NCBI GenBank assembly: GCA_036426205.1
Contig: CM071573.1
Location: forward strand, 41,312,106-41,376,105
DNA length: 64,000 nt
DNA from: Ascaphus truei
Taxonomy: Eukaryota; Chordata; Amphibia; Anura; Ascaphidae
Reading direction: 5' to 3'
Numbering within the stretch: position 1 is the stretch's first letter; the number at the start of each line of letters is the position of its first letter. Made by a program: the position numbers and the translations under genes. The notes under the pieces are model-generated. The model made no database searches. It saw only the letters and a list, made by a program, of their open reading frames with translations, and was not told the origin of the DNA. Positions 56,063-64,000 of this stretch are shown piece by piece.

Positions 56063-56106
56063 ATCTATACAGTTGTGCTTTACCATGTGCTTTCTCTTGT
56101 TTTTAG

Positions 56107-56241
56107 TGGTCCATCCTCAGGATCCGGGACAGTCTACAGAGAAGCCTGTGATCCGCTGCCATAAATGTGGAGAGCCATGCAAAGGAGAAGTGCTCCGGGT
56201 CCAGTCCAAGCACTTCCATATCAAGTGCTTCATATGCAAAG
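56107..56241 (+). CDS. ABLIM1: ABLIM1 exon with first half of LIM domain 1
   Basis: Acceptor TTTTTAG ends at 56106; donor AAAG|GTGAGA starts at 56242. The 135-base exon continues from exon 17132-17375 in phase. It encodes VHPQDPGQSTEKPVIRCHKC, then GEPCKGEVLRVQSKHFHIKC and FICK. The zinc ligands C-x2-C, then H-x2-C-x2-C, of the first LIM finger are all present, and the second finger must follow in the next exon. The VHPQDP...EKPVI lead-in matches ABLIM1 from memory, not ABLIM2 or ABLIM3, whose lead-ins differ. The final base plus the next exon would supply a valine codon as in the family. LIM domains mediate protein-protein contacts at actin structures. No later ABLIM1 exon is visible to the window end. 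Confidence 0.93.
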
Positions 56242-56344
56242 GTGAGAAGGTCACTAGGTGGGGCAAAGGCTGGATACCAATTTCTACACTTTATTTTGCG
56301 CTTACCAGATATGAAGTGCCTTATCTGTAACGCACTGTGTAGAT
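56242..56344 (+). other. ABLIM1: Start of ABLIM1 intron 2
   Basis: Donor GTGAGAAGG. The intron runs at least to 64000, as no further LIM exon is seen. Confidence 0.7.
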
Positions 56345-56512
56345 CAGCCTGGCCAAACCTCAAGGGCCACCAACTGGTCAGGTTTTCAGGATATCACAGC
56401 TTCAGCACAGGTGGCTTAATGCCATAATGACTGAGCCATCTGCGCTGAAGCTGGGATATCTTGAAAACCTGGGCTGTTGGCTGCCCTTGAGGACTGGAGT
56501 TGGCCACTCCTG
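56345..56512. mobile_element. Palindromic hAT-like MITE just downstream of the LIM exon
   Basis: CAGCCTGGCCAAACC to GAGTTGGCCACTCCTG, flanked by GTGTAGAT (56337-56344) and GTGAAGAT (56513-56520), 7 of 8. It starts about 100 bases after the exon. Confidence 0.9.
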
Positions 56513-56827
56513 GTGAAGATGGGAAAAAATAGGAAGATTAAAAAAAGAGCACTTAAGATTCCTTTAAACTTGTATCCACAATTTATTATAAAATATATGT
56601 GTGTGTGTTTAATTATCTGTAGTGTATCTGAGGCGGCTACTTCGGTTTTCAGCATAACGTGGTTCTTTTTGTGATGACTGGAATGATTTTTGCATGAAGA
56701 CTGTAACACTCCTGCTCTATGGTGGGTAGACTATTAACCAAAGCAACGTGTAAGAATACCAGAAGGTGTTTTTTTAAGGTGGCAGTGTAGTGATTGGAAG
56801 TGTCTACGTGGGTGATTGAACTCTTAA
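56513..56827. other. Intronic sequence, nothing recognised
   Basis: Unassigned. Confidence 0.4.
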
Positions 56828-57320
56828 AGCTGCAGACCAAGCAATATCCTACATGTGTTTTTTGTTTTTTTTTAAATCAGTTCTGTACTATGAGAAAATA
56901 CTTGTAGCATTTTTTTTCTTTTAAAAACAACTCTAGATGACATTTTTAATGTATTGTGTAACAAGCATTTTTTGTTTCTATAGCAACCATTTACAAAGTC
57001 ACATCCCCTTCCTCTTCTGAAACAGACTCTGGCACACCTCTTTTTGGGCCCTGCCCTCTCTAGCAGTGCACCAATTGTATGTAGTGACTGCCTGGTCACA
57101 TGATCTTCCCCACAGAACTTCGTCATATTAATATGCCTATGCATTCTACTGACTGCAGAATACTCCCCATTTAGTGAACCCCCAAGCTGAATCTTCGCCG
57201 ATCGATCACAGGAGAACGGATCGATTGGCAACTTAGCTAATTACGTATTGTGTGAATTGTATTGATGCACATATTAAAGGGGAAACACAATTTAAAAAAA
57301 GAGCAGCTTGGACTGCTGCT
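56828..57320. mobile_element. TTAA-flanked MITE (493 bp)
   Basis: TTAA at 56824-56827 and 57321-57324. Ends AGCTGCAGACCAAGCAATAT and, reversed, AGCAGCAGTCCAAGCTGC. Close sister of 27820-28286. Confidence 0.9.
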
Positions 57321-57515
57321 TTAAGGGATTACATTGTCTCAATAAGAACACTGAAAAACGAGTAGAAATATGTGGATAACTACGGAGAGTAGTTGGAAAG
57401 GTGGATCTATCCTTGTGACTATCTTGAGCATAGTATTACAGATATGTATGTTTGGTTGTATGTTTTGTACATATATTTTTCCTTTTATATGGATTTATCC
57501 AGAGTATTGTATTGT

Positions 57516-59715
57516 ATGTCTTTATTTATATAGCGCCATTCATGTACATAGCGCTTCACAGAAGTAATACATGTGGTAATCGAATAAATAACAGATAATA
57601 TAAATAACAGATCATGGGAATAAGTGCTTTAGACAAACATAACATTAAGGAAGAGGAGTCCCTGCCCCGAGGAGCTTACAGTCTAATTGGTAGGTAGGGA
57701 GAACGTACAGAGACAGTAGGAGGGAGTTCTGGTAAGTGCGTCTGCAGGGGGCCAAGCTTTATGTATCATGTGTTCAGAATGTTCACAGTGCTATTCGTAT
57801 GCTTCTTTAAGCAAGTGTGTCTTAAGGTGGGTCCTAAAGGTGGATAGAGAGGGGGCTAGTCGGGTACTGAGGGGAAGGGCATTCCAGAGGTGTGGGGCAG
57901 TCAGTGAAAAAGGTTTAAGGCGGGAGAGGGCTTTAGATAAAAAGGGGGTAGAAAGAAGACATCCTTGAGCAGAACGCAAGAGTCGGGGTGGTGCATAGCG
58001 AGAAATTAGGGCTGAGATGTAAGGAGGGGCAGAAGAGTGTAAAGCTTTAAAAGTGAGGAGAAGAATGGAGTGTGACATGCGGGATTTGATTGGAAGCCAG
58101 GAGAGGGATTTCAGGAGGGGAGATGCTGAGACAGATCTGGGAAAGAGTAGAGTGATTCTGGCAGCAGCATTTAGGATAGATTGTAGGGGAGACAGGTGAG
58201 AGGCAGGAAGGCCGGACAGCAGGAGGTTACAGTAATCAAGATGGGAGAGAATGAGGGCCTGAGTCAGAGTTTTAGCAGTCGAGCAACAGAGGAAAGGGCG
58301 TATCTTTGTCATATTGCGGAGGAAAAAGCGACAAGTTTTAGAAATGTTTTGAATGTGAGGGGCAAATGTGAGAGAGGAGTCGAGTGTGACCCCTGGGCAG
58401 CGTGCTTGGGCTACTGGGTGGATGATCGTAGTTCCAACAGTAATGTGGAAGGAGGTAGTAGGGCCAGGTTTGGGAGGAAGTATGAGGAGCTCTGTTTTAG
58501 CCATGTTGAGTTTAAGGCGACGGAGGGCCATCCAGGATGATATAGCAGAGAGACATTCAGAAACTTTGGTCTGTATAGCAGGTGTAAGGTCAGGTGTTGA
58601 AAAGTATATTTGTGTGTCGTCAGCATAGAGGTGATATTTAAACCCAAAAGATGTTATTAGGTCACCTAGAGAGTGTGTACAGAGAAAAGAGTAGAGGTCC
58701 CAGGACAGAGCTCTGGGGTACCCCCACAGAGAGATCAATAGAGGAGGAGGAGGTGTTAGCAGAAGAGACACTGAAAGTACGATGGGAGAGGTAGGATGAG
58801 ATCCAGGATAGAGCTTTGTTCCGAATACCAAGAGTATAGAGAATGTGAAGGAGAAGAGGGTGGTCCACGGTGTCAAATGCTGCAGAGAGGTCGAGTAATA
58901 TGAGCAGAGTGTAATGACCTCTGTCTTTGGCAGCATGGAGGTCATCAGTTATTTTAGTGAGGGCTGTTTCCGTGGAGTGAGCAGTGCGGAAGCCAGATTG
59001 TAGAGGGTATAGGAGAGAATAGGTGTTGAGAAAATGGAGCAAGCGAGAGAATATAAGACGTTCAAGGAGTTTAGAGGCAAAAGGCAGGAGGGAGACAGGT
59101 CGATAGTTAGAAAGACAGGTAGGGTCAAGCTTGCTGTTTTTGAGTAATGGTATGACTGTTGCATGTTTGAAGGAGGATGGAAAGGTTCCAGAGCAGAGGG
59201 AGGAGTTAAAAATGTGTGTGAGCGTAGGGATTATAGTAGGAGCAAGAGGTTATAGGAGATGGGAGGGAATGGGGTCAAGAGGGCAAGTGGTAGAGGGAGA
59301 AGTGGCAATCAACAGCGACACATCCTCCTCTGAGACAGTGAAAAAAGAGTCAAGGAAGGCAGGAGGAGAGTTAGGAAGAGGTGTAGGATGGGAAGAAGAA
59401 ACAGAGGGGATGTTCTGACGTATGGATTCCACCTTTTCCTTAAAATAGTCAGCAAAGTCCTGAGCGGAGATGGAGGAAGGAGAGGCAGCTGAGGGTGGTT
59501 TGAGTAGAGAGTCAAAGACAGAGAACAGTCGGCGTGGGTTAGACTTGTGCATGTTGATTAGTGCAGAAAAGTAGGCTTGTTTAGCTTGCGAGAGGGCAGA
59601 GTTGAAACAGGATAGCATAAATTTGTAGTGAAGGAAGTCTGCGAGAGTGTGAGACTTCCTCCAGAGGTGTTCAGAGGAACGAGTGGAGGAACGCAGCATG
59701 CGTGTGTGGGAATTT
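57516..59715 (-). mobile_element. L2/CR1-type LINE, minus strand (5' part cut at repeat junction)
   Basis: From the 3' tail at 57516 ('attgtatgtctttatttata' on the + strand) back through the 3' UTR, reverse transcriptase and linker. It stops abruptly at 59715, where the next repeat copy begins. The sequence is very close to the + strand LINE at 37985-40757. Confidence 0.9.
57791..59042 (-). pseudogene. LINE reverse transcriptase with one visible frameshift
   Basis: The frame ending at 58662 holds the fingers and palm start: [39 protein letters not shown], then [20 protein letters not shown] and a stop. The overlapping frame 58945-57791 carries [10 protein letters not shown] (catalytic YADD at about 58617-58628), [20 protein letters not shown], the thumb-like [18 protein letters not shown] and the C-terminus TAPHLWNALP...FRTHLKTHLLKEAYE. 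A single shift between the two blocks separates otherwise intact parts. It is the best-preserved reverse transcriptase in the window. Confidence 0.9.
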
Positions 59716-62044
59716 CACTGAAAAACGAGTAGAAATATGTGGATAACTAGAGAGTAGTTGGAAAGTGGTGGATCTATCCTTGTGACTATCTTGAGCATAG
59801 TTATACAGATATGTATGTTTGGTTGTATGTTTTGTACTATATTTTTCCTTTGATATGGATTTATCCAGGTATTGTATTGTATGTCTTTATTTATATAGCG
59901 CCATTCATGACAATAGCGTCACCAGAAGTAATACATGTGTAATCGAAAAATAACAGATATATAATAAACAGATCATGGGAATAAGTGCTTTAGACACAAA
60001 CATAAAGGAGAGGAGTCCCTGCCCCGAGAGCTTACAGTCTAATTGGTAGGTAGGAGAACGTACAGAGACAGTAGGAGGGTTCTGGTAAGTGCGTCTGCAG
60101 GGGGCCAAGCTTTATGTTCATGTGTTCAGAATGTTTCACAGTGCTATTCGTATGCTTCTTTAAGCAAGTGTGTCTTAAGGTGGGTCCTAAAGGTGGATAG
60201 AGAGGGGGCTAGGTCGGTACTGAGGGGAAGGGCATTCCAGAGGTGTGGGGCAGTCAGTGAAAAAGGTTTAGGCGGGAGAGGGCTTTAGATAAAAAGGTGG
60301 GTAGAAGAGACATCCTTGAGCAGAACGCAAGAGTCGGGTGTGGGCATAGCGAGAAATTAGGGCTGAGATGTAAGGAGGGGCAGAAGAGTGTAAAGCTTTA
60401 AAGTGAGGAGAAGATGGGTGTGACATGCGGGATTTGATTGGAAGCCCGGGAGGGATTTCGGAGGGGAGATGCTGAGACAGATCTGGGAAAGAGTAGAGTG
60501 ATTCTGGCAGCACAGCATTAGGATAGATTGTAGGGGAGACAGTGTGAGAGGCAGGAAGGCCGGAGCAGGAGGTTACAGTAATCAAGATGGGAGAGATGAG
60601 GGCCTGAGTCAGAGTTTAGCAGTCGAGCACAGAGGAAAGGGCGTATCTTGTCATATTGCGGAAGGAAAAAGCGACAAGTTTTAGAATGTTTTGAATGTGA
60701 GGGGCAAATGTGAGAGGGAGTCGAGTGTGACCACCTGGGCGCGTGCTTGGGCTACTGGGTGGATGATCGTAGTTCCAACAGTAATGTGGAAGAGGTAGTA
60801 GGGCCAGGTTTGGGAGGAAGTATGAGGAGTCTCTGTTTAGCCATGTTGAGTTTGGGACGGAGGGCCATCCAGGATGATATAGCAGAGAGACATTCAGAAA
60901 CTTTGGTCTGATAGCAGGTGTAAGGTTAGGTGTTGAAAAGTTATTGTGTGTCGTCAGCATAGAGGTGATTATTTAAAACCCAAAAGATGTTATTAGGTCA
61001 CCTAGAGAGTGTGTACGAGAAAAGAGTAGAGGTCCCAGGACAGAGCTCTGGGTACCCCCACAGAGAGATCAATAGAGGAGGAGGAGGTGTTAGCAGAGAG
61101 ACACTGAAAGTACGATGGGAGAGGTAGGATGAGATCCAGGATGAGCTTGTTCGAATACCAAGAGTATAGAGAATGTGAGGAGAAGAGGGTGGTCCACGGT
61201 GTCAAATGCTGCAGAGAGGTCGAGTAATATGAGCAGAGTGTAATGGACCTCTGCTTTGGCAGCATGGAGGTCGTCAGTTATTTTAGTGAGGGCTGTTTCC
61301 GTGGAGTGAGCAGTGCGGAAGCCAGATTGTAGAGGGTCTAGGAGAGAATAGGTGTTGAGAAAACAGAGCAAGCGAGAGAATACAAGACGTTCAAGAGTTT
61401 AGAGACAAAAGGCAGGAGGGAGACAGGTCGGTAGTTAGAAAGACAGGTAGGGCCAAGCTTGGTGTTTTTGAGTAATGGTATGACTGTTGCATGTTTGAAG
61501 GAGGATGGAAAGGTTCCAGAGCAGAGGGAGCAGTTAAAAATGTGTGTGAGTGTAGGGATTATAGTAGGAGCAAGAGGTTTTAGGAGATGGGAGGGAATGG
61601 GGTCAAGAGGGCAAGTGGTAGAGGGAAGAAGAGGAGATCAACAGCAACACATCCTCCTCTGAGACAGTGGAAAAAGAGTCAAGGAAGGCAGGAGGAGAGT
61701 TAGGAAGAGGTGTAGGATGGGAGGAAGAAACAGAGGGGATGTTCTGCCGTATGGATTCCCCCTTTTCCTTAAAATAGTCAGCAAAGTCCTGAGCGGAGAT
61801 GGAGGAAGGAGAGGCAGCTGAGGGTGGTTTGAGTAGAGTATCAAAGACAGAGAACAGTCGGCGTGGGTTAGACTTGTGCATGTTGATTAGTGAAGAAAAG
61901 TAGGCTTGTTTAGCTTGCGAGAGGGCAGAGTTGAAACATGATAGCATAAATTTGTAGTGAAGGAAGTCTGCGAGAGTGTGAGACTTCCTCCAGAGGCGTT
62001 CAGAGGAACGAGTGGAGGAACGCAGCATGCGTGTGTGGGAATTT
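59716..62044. repeat. 2.37-kb direct repeat, second copy with many 1-base deletions
   Basis: Aligned to 57349-59715 it is 38 bases shorter, with losses spread as single bases, often in short runs (for example 'aataaataacagata' has become 'aaaaataacagata'). Confidence 0.9.
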
Positions 62045-62280
62045 AGCCAGGGTCTAGGGTTAGAAGGGCGAGTGCGGCAGAGAGAAAGTGGGGCATGTAG
62101 ATCAAGAGAGGAGGACAAGACAGAGTTGTAGTTCCTGACCAGGTTGTCAGGGTCTGTAGCAGAGCTGAGAGAAAAGAGGGAGGAGCGTAAAGTGGACTCA
62201 AAGTCAGGTAAGTGAATAGAGCGCAGGTTTCTGCAGAACCGGGGTGTAGATGGAGGTGGAGAAGGGGAGAAGAGTAAAAA
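59874..62280 (-). mobile_element. L2/CR1-type LINE, minus strand, second copy
   Basis: Same LINE as 57516-59715 but extending further 5' (62045-62280), through the linker toward the end of the endonuclease region. The reverse-transcriptase frame is broken in many places. The extra 5' part matches 38100-38340 on the + strand. Confidence 0.9.
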
Positions 62281-63127
62281 AAATATGCCACTGGTCCCAT
62301 CCCCAGGGGTGTACGTATCATTAAATTAATGTAAATCCCACGTCTCAAGGATCTCACCCCCCTCCCCCCCCAAGCAACGTCTCCTGCGGCTGCATTCCAC
62401 TGAAATCATGTGTCTCTTTCTGAAATAAATTCTGCTAATCAGACCAGACTTCTGCATATTTTCCCCAGGCTCTCCTTTCTATACAAGTCATTTCATTCTG
62501 CTCATAAGGGGGCTTTATCTTTCCCAAAGGGACTCTTGTAACAGGGATCCATTGTACAGCTTATCATAGGAGAGAGTTAAGTAAGATACCCAACAACCTT
62601 ACATGCGAAAAGCCAATCATTAGAGCAAGCAATCATTGTGGGTATCCTGTGACAGCTAACCCTGATAACGTGACATTTAAGCAATTTCCTGGTTAGAGTA
62701 AGCGCACTAGCTGATAGCAGAGTTTCTCTCAAGGTTTCTTGAGCGAGGAGATTGTTCCTAGATCGTATGTTGCACCTATTATTCTGTTAGTCTCTTGTGC
62801 TGAAACAAGAGGACGAGAGTGTCAGAAGGAAAAGGGGAGCATGAACTAATCTATAAAGGATCACCCGAGGATTAATAAGAATGGGGAACAAAACACACGT
62901 GCCTGAAAGAGTGAGGTCAGTGGAAAGAGTTGCTGTGAAAGCAGCAGTTTGTGTAGTGTGTCATGGGAAGAGCCAAAAAAACAATACCCTTCGTGTGAAG
63001 AGAGTGCGGAAGAGAGTGCTGCATTGTATTTCTAGTCGTTCTGTATGTTTATTTTATCATTGTTGTCTTGAACATTGCAATGTCACGCACTCTATTTTAT
63101 GTCTCCCATGTTTATTTTGTATTTCTG
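62281..63127. other. Intronic sequence, nothing recognised
   Basis: An 83-codon open frame (62881-63132) has no recognised domain. No ABLIM1 exon seen. Confidence 0.4.
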
Positions 63128-63365
63128 ACTAGCACCCTCTCTATCCACCTTTAAGACCCATCTTTAAACACACATCTTTAACGAAGCATATGTGTAGCGC
63201 CGTGGCTGATACTATACATCTCATACATCGACCTTTACCCCTTGCAGGCGCACTTACCCACCCTCCTACTGTCTCTGTACGTTCTTCCTATTTACCACTT
63301 AGATTGTAAGCTCTTCGGAGCAGGGACTCTTTTTCCTAATGTTACTTTTATGTGAATCACTATGT
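63128..63365 (+). mobile_element. L2-type LINE 3' end
   Basis: 'actagcaccctctctatcca', 'gcaggcgcacttacccaccc', 'agattgtaagctcttcggag', then cut off before the usual AATAAAG tail. Confidence 0.85.
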
Positions 63366-63373
63366 TCATGGAT

Positions 63374-63377
<4 letters not shown>

Positions 63378-63414
<37 letters not shown>

Positions 63415-63450
63415 CATACATACATACATACATACATACATACATACCAT
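63378..63450. repeat. (TA)n/(CATA)n microsatellite
   Basis: TA run followed by about ten CATA units. Confidence 0.95.
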
Positions 63451-64000
63451 GCTGTTTTAACACTTTCACTGCACCACAAATTTACATGGGTTTCTCTAAT
63501 GGTGTTTTTAAAATGGAAAGAGTATATCGAGGGTTTGTAGTAGTAACCAATTATTTTTGGTATTAGGTGGGACAAGGGGTCATCATTGTCTAATTGAAAG
63601 AAGCTTTAAATAGCTGGAAGTAATCCTCAGTAATATTCTATATTGTTGAATGTCAATTTTTATGGTTGAGTTGCTCGATTTTGACATTTACTTATGTATT
63701 TTTGCAGCCTTAATATGATCTTGCCTCAAATGATGGTGTCTCCTGTATGGAGGAATCGATCAACCCTCCAGTAAATATTCCCAAGCAGACCGTTTCTACA
63801 AATTAAGGGACATTTATTTTCTACTTATATGATATGATGGAAAATATTCTAGGGCATCTATAACTCCATTTCCACATTAAAAATGCCCACATTTTCTAAG
63901 AAATCCCTAATAATGCAGCAGTTATCACAACAAATAATGTAATATCATTCGTGAAAGGTTCAAGGAAAAAAAACTGACAACCATTGGATTTCAAAACCAT
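63451..64000. other. Intronic sequence, nothing recognised
   Basis: AT-rich, unassigned. Confidence 0.4.

Larger units (their letters stand above)
17376..56106 (+). other. ABLIM1: ABLIM1 intron 1 (about 38.7 kb)
   Basis: Bounded by donor GTAAGT at 17376 and acceptor TTCTCTTGTTTTTAG ending at 56106. A candidate alternative first exon lies inside at 29313. The rest is transposable elements, microsatellites and unassigned DNA, listed separately. That it is spliced as one intron is inferred from matching phases and protein similarity. Confidence 0.75.
57349..59715. repeat. 2.37-kb direct repeat, first copy
   Basis: Starts CACTGAAAAACGAGTAG and ends GTGTGTGGGAATTT. Contains about 165 bp of non-LINE flank followed by a minus-strand LINE. 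It is repeated immediately at 59716-62044. Confidence 0.95.

Noticed and set aside
56242..64000. Search for the next ABLIM1 LIM exon
   Set aside because: No C-G-C-D-L or G-E-Y-x-C-type LIM sequence seen in any + strand frame; presumably beyond the window.

Overview
This window is vertebrate nuclear DNA, most likely from an amphibian, probably a frog. That is an inference from the repeat content (L2/CR1-type LINEs, hAT, Harbinger and TTAA-type MITEs, a tRNA-derived SINE) and from one recognisable host gene. There is no prokaryotic gene structure: almost every open frame is noise or transposon remnant.

The only host gene I can support is ABLIM1 (actin-binding LIM protein 1), on the + strand. 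A first coding exon lies at 17132-17375. The first LIM-domain exon lies at 56107-56241, about 38.7 kb downstream. Both splice phases fit (one base left over, then two). A second possible first exon lies at 29313-29331, about 26.8 kb upstream of the LIM exon. It has a strong Kozak ATG, a stop in frame upstream and a donor of the same phase, so it would give a short alternative N-terminus. The rest of the LIM domains must lie beyond the right edge.

Layout. 1-17 kb (upstream of ABLIM1): scattered MITEs, two GC-rich blocks of unknown origin (7.45-8.14 and 11.53-12.2 kb), a SINE whose B-box region is expanded six-fold in tandem, and a LINE 3' end split by a TTAA MITE. 17-56 kb (ABLIM1 intron 1): many hAT-like MITEs, CpG-rich Harbinger-type MITEs, fold-back elements, a long-inverted-repeat element (36.6-41.0 kb) interrupted by an L2-type LINE, minisatellites and a solo LTR. 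56-64 kb (intron 2): a TTAA MITE and a directly repeated 2.37-kb block containing a minus-strand LINE.

Two places look like assembly artefacts: a 50-N gap flanked by an identical 172-bp direct repeat, and the 2.37-kb duplication whose second copy is full of single-base deletions. I found no convincing new molecular system. The most interesting leads are the alternative ABLIM1 first exon, a CpG-rich MITE family carrying CRE, E-box and CCAAT-like motifs, and a set of TTAA-flanked MITE families that share one terminal motif.
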